DNA of 64,000 bases. Origin: Aristolochia californica. Its lineage: Eukaryota; Streptophyta; Magnoliopsida; Piperales; Aristolochiaceae. Shown here piece by piece: positions 53,488 through 64,000 of this stretch; positions within the stretch are counted from its first letter, which is position 1; each line of letters opens with the position of its first letter. A model generated the notes under the pieces. It was not told the DNA's origin and ran no database searches. It worked only from the letters and a program-made list of their open reading frames with translations. The DNA lies in assembly GCA_029961685.1 (NCBI GenBank), contig JARWKL010000006.1, positions 10,546,748-10,610,747 on the forward strand, in the 5' to 3' direction. Made by a program: the position numbers and the translations under genes.

Positions 53488-55330
53488 TAGTATCCTAACG
53501 GATTGTGTCCAGCAAAGGGGACTTGGGGTGGCTCAGTGCGTGCAAGTGTGAATCCCCTAGTTCTCTGCGGGGCAAAGCATCTGCTCCCCGGTTGAGATAA
53601 CCCAGTTTATATTCCACCTGAAAATCGAATCCCATTAATTTGTTGAGCCAATGTTGTTGTGGGGATGTAGTAAGGCGCTGCTCCAATAAGTATTTGAGGC
53701 TACAGTGGTCTGTCTAGATCACAAAAGGTTTGCCCCACAGATACGGCCTCCAATGCTACACAACTTTGGCCAAACCGATGAGTTACCTTTCATAAGTGGC
53801 TAACTTGTGATGGTGAGGAGCTAGATGGCGACTGAAATAGGCAATGGGGTGACCCTGTTGCTGCAAGACGGAACCTATCCCTCCCCGGATGCATCGCATT
53901 CAATGATGAAATGTTCGGCAAAGTTGGGCAATTGGAGAACTGGTGCTGACGCTAATGCCTGCTTTAAGTTGTTAAACGAGGAGTCTGCCAACTGGGACCA
54001 CTGAAAGGCATGCTTCTTCAGTAAATTGTGCAATGGTGCTGCCAAGTGACCATATTCTTTGATAAATTTTCTATAATACCCTGCGAGTCCAAGGAACCCT
54101 TTCAAAGCTGTAACAGAGTGAGGTGTGGGCCAATCCATAACCGATTGTATCTTGCTGAAGTCTGGTTTCACCCTAGATGCCGAGATCACATGCCTCAAAT
54201 AAGCTACTTCGGATGTGGTAAAGTCACATTTGGCACGATTGAGAAATAAATGGTGAGCTCGGAGAATTGTGAAAACCTGTCTCAATTGGTGCAAATGTGC
54301 TTCCCAAGTTTTGCTATAGACCAGTATATCGTCAAAAAAACTAAGACATGCTTCCGTAAGAAAGGGAGAAATACCTGGTTCATAAGCGCTTGAAAGGTAG
54401 ACGGGGCATTGGATAGCCCAAATAGCATCACCAAGAACTCGTAGTGACCATGGTGGGTGCGGAAGGCAGTTTTTTCGATATCCTCCGAATAAACCCGAAT
54501 CTGATGGTAGCCAGATTTCAAGTCCAACTTTGTAAATAATTGAGAGCCGTGTAGCTCATCCAATAATTCATCGACCACTGGAATTGGAAATTTATATTTG
54601 ATGGTGCGAGCATTGGGTTCACGGTAATCCACACAAAAGCGCCAAGATTTATCTGATTTCTTTACCAGCAATACCGGGGATGAAAAAGGAGAATGACTAG
54701 GCTGAATAATACCTTGTTGGAGCATTTGTTGACATTGTCTTTCTATCTCATCTTTTTTCACATGGGGATAGCGGTAGGGACGCACTACCACTGGTTCGGT
54801 GCCCATCTTCAAACGAATTCTGTGATCACACTCTTGTATAAGAGGAAGGTCGGCAGGTTCCTGAAATAAATCAACATATTCTGCCAACAATGAAGCTAAG
54901 TTATCCCCTTTTGAAGGATCCACCGAAAGTGTTTGGAGGCTGCATGGCCGCTGGGTGCTATTTCCCTAGAGGGTGATCGGATGTGTGTCCTATTTAAAAC
55001 TCATGGTAAGGGATTGGAAATCCCATAAGATCGGACCCAATTGTTGTAGCCATTTAATGCCCAATACGAGGTCAAACCCAGCCAGCGGTATGACCAAAAA
55101 ATCTGCTACAAAGGAGTGATCTTCAATAGTGAAGGGCACTGCTGAACCGAAACCCACAGTGGTGACCTTGTCACCGTTAGCCACTGAGACTGATATTCCT
55201 GATTTCTGCTGTAGTGATAACCCCAACTGTTGTGCTGCCTGCTGCTTATAAAATTATGTATGCTGCCTGAGTCCACGAGTGCTAGCAGAATATGATGGTT
55301 CATGGTGGCATGGACCTACATGGTATTTGT
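53488..55330 (-). pseudogene. C pol: protease, RT and RNase H part
   Basis: From the right: protease 'LALVDSGSIHNFISS' near 55230-55300; 'GFDLVLGIKWLQQLGPILWD' (55080-55010); RT at 54923-54282 with 'HQIRVYSEDIEKTAF'; a one-base loss in the T-run at about 54335 that shifts the frame exactly at the FFDD motif; RT end at 54294-53875 ('LKGFLGLAGYYRKFIKEYG'); RNase H near 53950-53700, also shifted; 53686-53495 'LNRGADALPRRELGD'. The pol is inactive because of these shifts. Confidence 0.9.
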
Positions 55331-56470
55331 GCTCTGCAGGCCTGTCATGGCATGGAGGGAGATTTCTGGTGTTTCCTCCTTGGTTTGGCCCATATCCTCC
55401 TAAAAGTCATCCTCGGAGGGGTCTTCTATTTCTAACCAAAATAGTCTTTTGCATTGATGGCCCTTGATGAATTTTTCATCACAATTGAAACATAGGCCCT
55501 TAGCCCTTCTCTGATCAAGTTCTACTTTTGTGAGACGTTTGATAAATCCCGGTGCGGGTGTAAAGGCTGGTGGTGGTGGTGTAGAGGGGTTATTGGGTTG
55601 AGGCCTTGGGTTAGTGGAATAAGGACCATGGGGCTGTGGGCGAAGTGGCCAAGGGGGATGTTTGTTTAATGACTCTCGGAAGAGGCGCTGTTTGGTGTCC
55701 AATGCTCTTGCCAAATTCATGGCATGGGCTAGGGAGGTGGGGGCTTCCAATTCCACTTCCAGGTGAAGGGGTTCTACCAGCCCAGCTGTGAACAAATTGA
55801 CATCAAGTTCAGGCCGGACCAAATGACTTGCACGAGCAAGTTTTTCTTGGAACAATTTCTGATATTGTTCTATAGTTCCAAGCTATTTTAGATTGACCAA
55901 ATCCCCAACTGGGTTGCTGCGAAGCGGAGGACCAAACCGTAGCATACAATTTTCTTTGAAAAATTCCCAATCATATACCACAAACTCGTTTTTGAATTGA
56001 TGAAACCACTTAAGCGCTTCATCGAGCATGTGGAAGGCAGCTAATTGAACCTTGCCTTCGGGCAGAGTTCCTTGATTGGAAAAGAAATGATCACACCTGT
56101 GCATCCACATTAAAGGGTCGGAGGACCCATCAAACATTGGAAAATCAAGCTTTGTGTACCTTGGCACGGTAGGGGTGCTGGATTGAGGCCCCCACGAGGT
56201 GGAGGTGTTTGGCGCAGGGGAGGAGGTGGAGGCGTTGGATGAGGGTTGAGATGATCTGCTGGGCGTGAGGAGGATGCCATCTGGACTGAAAGCTGGGTAA
56301 AGCCTTCTTCCATGCGTGACAGCAACATCTGGAATTTGCCCTCCAGGCCATTGATTTGAGATTGTAGATCAGCATGGTTCTCTTCCACAAAAATTTTGAA
56401 TTTCTGCTGGAGAAGAGGAATCACCAAGGGTGGTCCTGTCTGATACCACGATGTTAGGCTCTCTAGCCAT
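55331..56470 (-). pseudogene. C gag
   Basis: Starts inside the 5' LTR ('TRSMAREPN' near 56470) and reads through the primer site. N-terminal helix and proline-rich segment at 56427-56110 ('NGLEGKFQMLLSRMEEGFTQ'). Gag core at 56167-55883 ('MFDGSSDPLMWMHRCDHFF') and 55855-55400, ending in an intact knuckle 'GLCFNCDEKFIKGHQCKRLF' (about 55500-55440). Shifts near 56165 and 55880 break it. Confidence 0.9.
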
Positions 56471-56826
56471 GGATCGAGTCACCCGGCGATCTCCTCTAGC
56501 TTCCAGATTGAATGACGAAGAAAGGAAGGATTTGGGGTTCTTGGAACGCCCAATGATGAAGAGATGTGAGCCTTTGAAGGAGCTCCAACCTTAGGCCTCT
56601 TTAGAGAGAGAACCTGATCTCATTTAGACTAATGATCAATGCTTGCTTCCATTCAATCACTTGATGCCCTAAATAGGTCAAGGAAAACATCAAAGGTTCT
56701 CTAATTACAATTAGACCCTTATGGAACTTCAAATTACAATTAAACCCCTAAAGTACTGAAATACAAGTTTACTCCATCTCTTCTCTTCTCCGGTTAACCA
56801 CTCTTGATACTATGGAGTCCATAACA
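56452..56826 (-). repeat. 5' LTR of C
   Basis: 375 bp, eleven differences from its partner. It is followed by AGTGA (56827-56831), the target duplication, and then viral sequence. Confidence 0.95.
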
Positions 56827-57600
56827 AGTGAGCAAGTCATTTATCTGTGTTGAAAATTCTTCAACATCAGAAGGAGTGTAAACCATAGGTTTTTCTCGAA
56901 TTTATTTTTCAGGAATAAGAAGTTTAAGGTCGGCATATGGTTTTTGTTTACTCCACCATTCTAATGGTTTCTCAGAATAGGTGGAATCCAGAAGTTGTTG
57001 AACTTTTGAGTAGCAGGATTCTGCGATTAGGAGAGATTCCAAGGGGGGAACCTCATCACCATGTTTGCTTCATTTTTTGAAGACCTGATGGAGAACGTCT
57101 CCATTGCCAGAAATGGCAAAGGCTTCAGAGGGTTTTACTGCATAAATAAATACGATAGAATTATCTATTTCGTATCGAGTAGGACAATGAAGTTTATAGT
57201 ATGCTGGTGTTTGTTAAACAGGGGTGTGGAACATGAGCCATTTATTTCCAAGGACTAAATCTGGTCCTGAGTTTATGTTTGGTCCTAAACTAATGAGTTT
57301 TAGGATCATAAACTTTTCAACTCCAATGTCGAGATGAATGTTTTGGGCTTCTGCAGGAAGAAAAATATTTTCTCCTCAGCCGACTATTACTTGAAGGGGT
57401 ACTTCAAGTGGTTTCCATAGATCTTTGGGAAGTAAATTTTGTCTGGCAAGACAATATGATCTTCTTGTGTCTATGAGAGCATGTATATGGAATCTGATAT
57501 ATTTGGGTAGCTTAAGCATGACAGTGATATAAGAATTTCCAGAAGATAAATGCTCTGCGTTTATGCAAATACTCATTAAGAGAAGGTGCCTGAAGAGTCA
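56827..57600 (-). pseudogene. EPRV protease and RT N-terminus (block 3)
   Basis: RT start near 56830-56900 ('MVYTPSDVEEFSTQ'-type). Protease at 57576-57000; the active site near 57465-57480 reads Asp-Thr-Arg-Arg instead of Asp-Thr-Gly-Ser. The open piece 57576-57376 includes 'SSGNSYITVMLKLPKYIRF' and 'CLARQNLLPKDLWKPLEV'. It joins RT in B1/C-flanking DNA once element C is removed. Confidence 0.82.
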
Positions 57601-58839
57601 GACATGTTTTATGAGTTCTCTGAGGTGGAAGACTCAGTTTCAAGTTGAAGTTCATATACTTCATCATCTGACCAGATTTCATCATGATAGATGATTTCCA
57701 AGCCTTTGTCTTCGACGAGTAACATGTAAGGATTGTACTGCCGTGTTTTTGAGTATTTGGACAATCTTGAGCGACATGTCCTTCTTTTTGGCATATCCAG
57801 AATTTGCATTTGCTTGGGGCAATATGAATTTGACCCTTTACTAGATGTGGTGGGACCAAAGTTTGTTCTTTTTCTGAAGTATCTCTTTCGGGGAGTATAC
57901 CTAGATGTTGAACTTGGTTGTATCCTAATTTTTTTGCTATGAATTTTCTTAGGATATTTTCTTTGCTTATGATAGTTGGTTTTACAACCATAAGCTCCTA
58001 CATTTTTGTTCTAGTTAGAACTACATAATGTTTGTTTGTGTGCCTTATTACTTTTCTTTTGTATTTTTTTTTTTTTGGCTTCATAGATATTTGCCAACAG
58101 GTCTTGTACAAACATATCTCTTCTTCCTAATGTATCAAAATTTAGGATACTATCCATGGTTACAGTACCGTAATCTGGATTATTTTGCCAATATTTTATA
58201 ATGTAGTCGTTTTCAGCTATATTTGCAAAAGGTTCTGGAAATTTTGAATAAAAGATGCGTAGGTAAGGTTTTTGACCATCTTTTGTCAATTTGTAGAAGT
58301 AACTTGCAAATTCGCAATAATACTTCTCATAAAAAAATATTACAAATTTGTAACTTGTTTAATTTTTGAAGAGTTTCTAAACGTTTTCTTTGTTTAGTAA
58401 ATTCTTTTGAGATCTTAGCCACTTATCCTTTTAAGATTGAAGCTATAGAAGTCGATGTTGCTCATTTTTGGTCTTCGGGAAGGTTGCCCCACCAATGAGC
58501 TACGTTACCCTGTAAAGTATGGGTAAAGAAGTTAAATGTTGAATCTCTATCCCAAGATTCATACATATTTGCAGCATTGCTCATGGCTCTTTCCCATTCT
58601 TTAAGGACTTTTTGTGCATCCTTGGGGCAATTCAAGTTGAGATAAAATCCAAAAGGGTTTATGCTATCCATGGATTGGTGTCCCTTAGTAGCATGAGATG
58701 GATCGACATTTGTGTATTTTGTCGAATACCTTTGTCCTTCCAGGGATATTTTGGAGTGGGAGAAACTTTCTCTTTCTCGAGAATTATCCTCTGTCCGGTC
58801 GCGGAAATTGTCTCGAAAACTATCTTCCATATGTGTATC
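57601..58839 (-). pseudogene. EPRV capsid protein and zinc finger (block 3)
   Basis: Capsid from 58830 ('NPFGFYLNLNCPKDAQKVLK', 'WDRDSTFNFFTHTLQGNVAH') to 58289-58011 ('PYLRIFYSKFPEPFANIAEN'). A basic stretch then leads to the knuckle 'CKFWICQKEGHVAQDC' near 57770-57830, whose first paired Cys is Phe. A deletion of about 60 bp near 58400 removes the 'EPHNESAKQ'-like segment. Left-to-right order with the protease is normal. Confidence 0.8.
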
Positions 58840-59675
58840 TGTTACGGTCCCGGGTCATGGATCGAGTAACACGGCGTGGGATTTGTGAATCCAGCACTGG
58901 TACTGAGTTGCTGGACTCGATAAGGAGGGTTAAAGATCCCTTATTAGGATAATCATCCACCAATGATCAATCTCCCTTTTTATGAACTCACTCTAGTGCT
59001 AAAGTTATAGCTAGAATGGAATTAATTTAGGTGGAGAGATAATGGAAGAAATACTTGTTCTTGCTCACGTAAATCAGGGTTTCAACCCTAATTTGGTGCA
59101 GCTCGTGCTAGGATTGAAGGCCTAGCATAGGGGGCAGCCTTGGCTCACATTGATGGTTGTTCTTGCTCTGTTTCTGTGATAAATCACCAACAAGAGGAGT
59201 TGCACTAGTCCTTCACGTGGAAGAACTAGAAACTCTTCCTTTTTACTGCTCGTCAAGAGGGATTGAACCCCTACTTGTTGTTGACGCTGAGGAGGAGGGA
59301 AGACCCTCTCTTTGGACTCAGAAAAGGGGCAGGATGCTCCTCTTCCAACTATGGATGATGGTGGATGAAGGTGGATGAAGATGGATCGCAATGGAGTGTG
59401 AAGAATAGGTTGGATTTTTGGAGTAAACCCTAAACTCGGGATCAAGAGGTGATCTCAGCCTATTTACCCTAGGTTATTCTAAAATCTCAAAGCTTACCTA
59501 TTTCATTCAGTCCTTTCCCTTAAATAGATCACGTCATGGATTTTAGGGTTAGGGTTACACTAATTCCCCATAATGCCCCTAGATATAAAAGTAACTAGAA
59601 ATAACTTCTACTTAAAACAATATAAGAAATAAATCCTACTCAAAGTAATATAAGAAATAAATCCTATTGAGTGAG
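58840..59675 (-). repeat. 3' LTR of E, U3 end deleted
   Basis: About 836 bp aligning with D LTRs, with an inverted telobox (TTTAGGGTTAGGGTTA) near 59541. The terminal roughly 60 bp and the TG end are missing. It is more diverged from D than the D LTRs are from each other. Confidence 0.87.
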
Positions 59676-62600
59676 AATCCACCGTCCACTGAACGAGAAT
59701 CTCCCAATGGTCATTGGTCAGCCGCGTGCATAACACCGCAGTTGGGTTAAGAATAACCTCGCCATTATCAACCGGTGGTAGGAATGGAGTGGATGTAGGC
59801 TGCGCCCCCGAATGCGGCTTAAAAAGAGAGACATGAAACACATCATGAATTTTGGCTGTGTCCGGTAACTTGAGCTGATAGCCGACTGGTCCCATGCGTT
59901 GAAAAAAGGGAAACAACCCAAAAAATCTGGGAGAGAGCTTATGACATGGAGGTCCAGCAAGAGACTACTGACAGTAGGGCTGGAGCCGTAGCCACACATA
60001 CTCCCCAACCTCAAAAGAGACCTCACGATGGCCTTTTTCGTAGGCATCCTTCATATGAGCTTCGTCGTAGCCGTTCTGTGATATTCTGTAGCAGCAGATC
60101 CCGGTCCATGAGTGCCTGATCAATCACATCCACACGGGTGGACCTTGGGTTGTACAAGAGAAGGCGAGGTGGATCCCAGCCATATATAACCCAGAAAGGA
60201 GTGGATTGCAAGGCAGAGTGGAATGATGTGTTGTAACAGTATTCGGCCCACAGAAGCCACTAAACCCATTGTCGCGGATGATCCCCCACCAAACACTGTA
60301 GATACATCTTGATGGTGCGGTTCACCACCTCTATCTTCCCCTCGGTCTATGGATGATAGGCGGAGGACAACTTCAATTTAGTCCCACTCAAGCGAAACAG
60401 TTTCCGCCAAAAGGTGCTCGTGAAAATGGCATCTCTGTCACTCACAATGGATTCTAGAATGCCATGTAAGTGGACTATCTGCTCTAGAAAAGTCTGAGCA
60501 ACCCATGTTGATGTATATGGATGAGCCAAAGGTATAAAATGTCCATACTTGGAGAATCTATCAACCACCACAAAAAGTACGGATTTTCCGAAGGACAAGG
60601 GTAGACCTTCCACAAAATCCATTGAAATGTTGACCTAAACCTTCGTAGGAAGGGCCAGAGGCTAGAGAAGACTGGCTGGACTCAAGTGCTCGGCTTTATT
60701 GCGCTGGCAGACCTGACAGTCTCCCACATAAGTTGCAATAGAGGGTTTCATGGCTTGCCAGTAAAAATCTACTTGAACTCTGTGCAAGGTCTTTTGTATC
60801 CCCTCGTGTGTACTATCATGGTAGGCCAAGAGAATAGCTGGAATCAACTCGGACTCAGGTGGAAGAAAAATATGTTGCTTGTACCAAATAAGTGAATCTT
60901 GGATGGACCACTTCGAATTCATTGTCCCTTCCAAAATCGTCTGATGCAGTTCTTGCAGTGTAGGGTCAGTGGCATGTGCGTCTCTCACCAAGTCCAGGAT
61001 GAGAAATCTCGGCTGGCTGATTGAATAGACCGACTGATGATCCTCAAAACACCGTGACAAGGTGTCTACCACCTTATTTAATCTCTCCGCATGATATTCC
61101 ACCGAGAAGTCAAACCACAACAACTTACTGATCCATTGCTGCTGTGGCGACGTCGTCAAACACTATTCTAGTAGGAATTTAAGGTTGTAGTGCTCTATGC
61201 GTATGAGAAAAGCCCAGCCCCAGAGATAAGGCCTCCAATGTTGGACCGCTTTGGCCAACCCAATCAATTCGCACTCATAGGCTTCCAGCTTGTCATGACA
61301 GACTGCCAACTATCTGCTACAATAAGCAATAGGATGGCCCAGCTGCTGTAAAACGGCCCCAATGCCCACGCCCGAAGCGTCACACTCTACCACGAACAAT
61401 TCGTCAAAGTTGGGAAGTTGTAATACTGACGCGGATGCGAGGTCAGCTTTGAGTGCCGCAAATGACTTGGTGGCCTCCTGATTCCAAATAAAGGAATTTT
61501 TCTTGAGTAGACTGGTCAATGGTGCTACCATTGGCCCATAGTTCTGAATATATTTGCGGTAGTAGCCCGCAAGACCCAAAAAACCCCATAATGCAGAACA
61601 AGATTGTGGCTGCGGCCACTCGTGAATAACTCAGATCTTCTCTAGATCCACCGTAACCCCCTCATGTGAGATAATGTGTTCCACATACCCACATGTGAAG
61701 CTGCAAAAGAACACTTTTAATGCTTCAAATAGAGCTGATGTGCTCGTAACAAGTCGAAAACAATCCTCAAGTGTGCCAAGTGTTCCTCAACCGACTTGCT
61801 ATATAAGACTTGCTATATATAAGAATATCATCGAAAAACACAAGAACAAAATTTTGAAGATAGGGGCTAAATACCCCGTTCATCAAAGCTTGAAAAGTGG
61901 AGGGTGCATTGGATAACCCGAACGACATGACAACGAACTCAAAGTGGCCATGTTGAGTGCGGAACGTCATCTTCTTGATATTAGAGGGGTGCATCCGGAC
62001 CTGATAGTATCCTGAATGGAGGTCAAGTTTTGTGAATAACCACGACCCATGTAACTCGTCCAGGAGCTCATCCACTAGCGGAATTGAAAACTTGTCTTTT
62101 ACTGTCTGCACGTTCAACTCCCGATAATCCACGCAGAACCTCCATGTCCCATTATGTTTCTTCACAAGTAAGAAGGGTGAAGATAATGGGGAGCGATTGG
62201 GACGAATAAGACCCTATTTCAACATCTCCTGGCACTGACGTTGTATCTCATCCTTCTGAAGGTGTGGGTAACGGTACGGTCGCACGACCACTACCTCAAA
62301 TCCTGGTTTCAGACAGATCCTATGGTCATAGTGCCTCAGGGGAGGAAAACCCGACGGCTCCTGGAAGAGGTCAGAGAACTCCTCAACCAGACCATCACTA
62401 GTACTGTCAGGCTATTCCTGTGTCTACAAAGTGTGCATGCAGTGAGCCCTGTAAGAGCACCCGACTCCCGGCCAAATCAAAGCTCATGGTTAAAGCCGAA
62501 AAGTCCCACAGAATGGGCCCCAATGTTTGTAATCATTTATTGCCTAATACCATATCAAATCCCGCTAGGGGAATAACAAAAAATTCAGCATTAAACAAAG

Positions 62601-62790
62601 TAGAGCCAATGGAAAAAGTTACCACCTTACTAATCCCATAGCTAGGGACCTTCTCGCCATTGGCCACTGAGACGGTGGCTATTAGATGAGTATGTATCTG
62701 AAGCTGGAGATGTTGTGCGGCTGTCAAACTCAAAAGATTGTGTGTACTCCCCGAGTCAACTAATCCCACCAGTTCTCGATCGATGACATG
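59676..62790 (-). pseudogene. E pol (RT, RNase H, integrase), heavily broken
   Basis: Pieces: integrase tail 59916-59608 ('KIHDVFHVSLFKPHSGAQPT'), core 60622-60347 ('MDFVEGLPLSFGKS', '[13 protein letters not shown]'), HHCC 61159-60662, RNase H 61579-61310 ('VECDASGVGIGAVLQQ'), RT 62165-61767 ('[15 protein letters not shown]'). At least eight stops or shifts lie between them. It is useful mainly as the sister sequence showing the original codons at D's stops. Confidence 0.9.
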
Positions 62791-63627
62791 AGCTCGGACT
62801 TGCATTGTATTAGGCGATTTCTGCCCAGTAATAGCATGAAAGGATATCTCCGGTGGTTCCTCCTCAATAATATCCTCTGGATCCTCTGAATCCTCCACCT
62901 TGAGCCAAAACAATCGTTTACATTGGTGCCCTACCCAATACTGCTTATCGCAGTTATAACATAAATTTTTGGACTGCCTTTCTACCATCTCAGCAGTCGT
63001 TAATTTTTTTATATAGTTCGGTAGGGGATTACCAGGGCAGGGATCGGCTACATGAGTCGTAGTCGGAGTGTGTCTGGATGGGGCTGCTGGAGATGCTCCC
63101 TGATATGAAGTATAGCGGCACCCTTGCCTGCTGGGGGAAGTGTTCATCTCACCCAACCAATCCGGCTTACATTGCTACAAATGTTGTCATTGTTCCATTG
63201 CTTGGGCCATATTCATTGCATGAGCTAAATTCGTAGGCATAAGGAGTTCTACCTTTAGCCGCAGAAACTCATTGAGACCTGCTGTGAATAGGGAGACCTG
63301 TTGGTCAACCAATACCCTCTCACAAGCATGAGCCAACTTTTCCTGGAATAGTTTTTTATATTGTTCCACCGAACCAGTTTGTCTCAATAGGACTAACTCC
63401 CCCAGGGGATTGCTGTTGGCAGGAGGGCCAAATCTAACTGTGCATAGATTTTTAAATTCTCCCCAAGTCATCCCTGGTCTCTCTTTCTCTACTTGAGTAG
63501 CCCATAACATGGCTTCATCTGTCATATGGAAAGAAGCTAGTTGCACCTAATCCCATTCAGTAGTCCCTTGGTTCAAAAAGAAAATTTCACATCTATGCAA
63601 CCAAATTAAGGGATCAACTGAACCATC
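62533..63627 (-). pseudogene. E gag C-terminal part and protease
   Basis: Gag core 63546-63187 ('FHMTDEAMLWATQVEKERPG', 'FGPPANSNPLGELVLLRQ'). Frame 63156-62533 carries the knuckle 'LCYNCDKQYWVGHQCKRLFW' (about 62960-62900, intact) and protease 'LVDSGSTHNLLSLTA' (about 62770). Gag's first about 130 codons are lost at the 63627 breakpoint. Confidence 0.9.
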
Positions 63628-64000
63628 TCTTTTGGCATCTTCTCCAAAACCGATAAATAGGTGGAGTGAATCATTATCTACTTTATGAATCCATATGCGT
63701 AAAGTATGGATGCATATTTTGAGTCTATCTCATGACGTCGTTTCACTTAATTCCAACTATTGCTGGATTCAGTGGTGAAAAAGGGAGTGTTCATCCCTTG
63801 TCCGATTTGCTCATTCCATCGCTGGAATTGAACAGTATGATCGGATTCAATTTTTGAACGAACGTTGTCCACCTTTTGAGGGCGTAGCGAAGGTTCTTCA
63901 GACATAATGTCTGATAGTTTCAAAGGTTGAATTTTCTTCAAAAACTCAAACTCATTAAAACTTGTTTTGTCTGGCTTATTTAGGCATTGCAACCTTGTAA
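63628..64000 (-). pseudogene. EPRV ORF2 fragment at window edge
   Basis: Minus-strand 'KPDKTSFNEFEFLKKIQPLK', 'LRPQKVDNVRSKIESDHTVQ' and 'GQGMNTPFFTTESSNSWN', continuing to 'DSKYASILYAYGF'-type sequence before the junction with E. It aligns with 9238-9500 and 29420-29560. It continues past the window. Confidence 0.75.

Larger units (their letters stand above)
45507..56826 (-). mobile_element. Ty3/gypsy element C, split by D
   Basis: LTRs 45507-45881 and 56452-56826 are both 375 bp with 11 differences (2.9%). AGTGA is exact at 45502-45506 and 56827-56831. It is inserted in the EPRV RT. The primer site TGGTATCAGACA is near 56436-56447 (minus). Element D is inserted in its pol, with TAGTA duplicated at 47281-47285 and 53488-53492. 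Coding order and motifs make it a relative of A/B, but the LTR sequence is different. Confidence 0.95.
58840..63627 (-). mobile_element. Truncated D-family gypsy element E
   Basis: The LTR starts at 58840 (TGTTACGG, D-type) directly after viral capsid sequence. Pol and part of gag follow. The element stops within gag at about 63627, where viral ORF2 resumes. The 5' LTR, primer site and Gag N-terminus are gone, and no target duplication remains. Viral promoter, leader and polyprotein N-terminus are missing at the same place, so one deletion probably removed both. A second deletion at about 59675 took the LTR start and about 100 bp of pol. Confidence 0.88.
27440..64000 (-). mobile_element. Endogenous pararetrovirus block 3 (minus strand), interrupted by F, B1, C, E
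   Basis: Viral pieces in minus-strand order: ORF2 (64000-63628), capsid (58839-57601), protease/RT start (57600-56827), RT (45506-44969), RT end/RNase H (34585-33893), ORF2 (33889-33842 and 30096-28738), promoter, leader and primer-site array (27605-27440). Removing each insertion and one target duplication rejoins contiguous viral sequence at F, B1 and C. At E, the ORF2-to-capsid jump shows that promoter, leader and polyprotein N-terminus were deleted together with one end of E. Confidence 0.83.

Overview
The window is plant nuclear DNA made almost entirely of retroelements. I find no intact host gene, rRNA, tRNA or CRISPR array. The plant assignment rests on three things: copies of a Caulimoviridae-like endogenous pararetrovirus (EPRV), Ty3/gypsy elements with plant initiator-Met tRNA primer sites and a chromodomain-like pol end, and captured fragments of typical plant genes (PPR protein, cinnamoyl-CoA-reductase-like enzyme). 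I cannot name the species. The density of nesting suggests heterochromatin (inference).

Layout. 1-2077: decayed Ty1/copia fragment. 2078-20140: EPRV block 1 on the minus strand, a head-to-tail array (CP, deletion of PR-RT-RNase H, ORF2, promoter, duplicated leader, viroplasmin-like domain, CP, PR, RT, RNase H, ORF2, promoter, leader), interrupted by gypsy element A (3138-8431). About 20132-27430: EPRV block 2 on the plus strand. About 27440-64000: EPRV block 3 on the minus strand. Block 3 is interrupted by element F (30097-33841), by B1 (34586-44968, which contains B2 at 38517-43697 in opposite orientation), by C (45507-56826, which contains D at 47286-53487 in opposite orientation), and by the truncated element E (58840-63627). 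Target-site duplications are exact for A (GTAAC), B1 (GTTTA), B2 (ATGCA), C (AGTGA) and D (TAGTA), and 4 of 5 for F (GGCGA/GGCAA). By-eye LTR divergence gives a consistent order: F about 8%, A about 3%, C about 2.9%, B1 and D about 2.4%, B2 about 1.0%.

Most interesting. (1) Element F is a non-autonomous LTR retrotransposon carrying pieces of three unrelated host genes (PPR, DDT-domain-like, CCR-like), two of them fused in one 441-codon frame and followed by an A-rich tract. (2) The EPRV leader carries tandem arrays of a roughly 60-bp unit, each unit containing a tRNA-iMet primer-binding sequence, where a single site is expected. (3) The gypsy elements share an unusual design: one gag-pol frame starts inside the 5' LTR, reads through the primer site and ends inside the 3' LTR. 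(4) Most premature stops that can be checked against a sister copy are C-to-T changes at CG or CHG sites, as expected from decay of methylated DNA. (5) The EPRV encodes a viroplasmin-like domain upstream of its capsid, a second ORF with internal repeats that starts one base after the polyprotein stop, and a small frame conserved across its promoter. This may be an undescribed lineage of the family.

Everything here was read by eye. Coordinates of LTRs, duplications and stop codons are exact unless marked approximate; block and domain edges are approximate.
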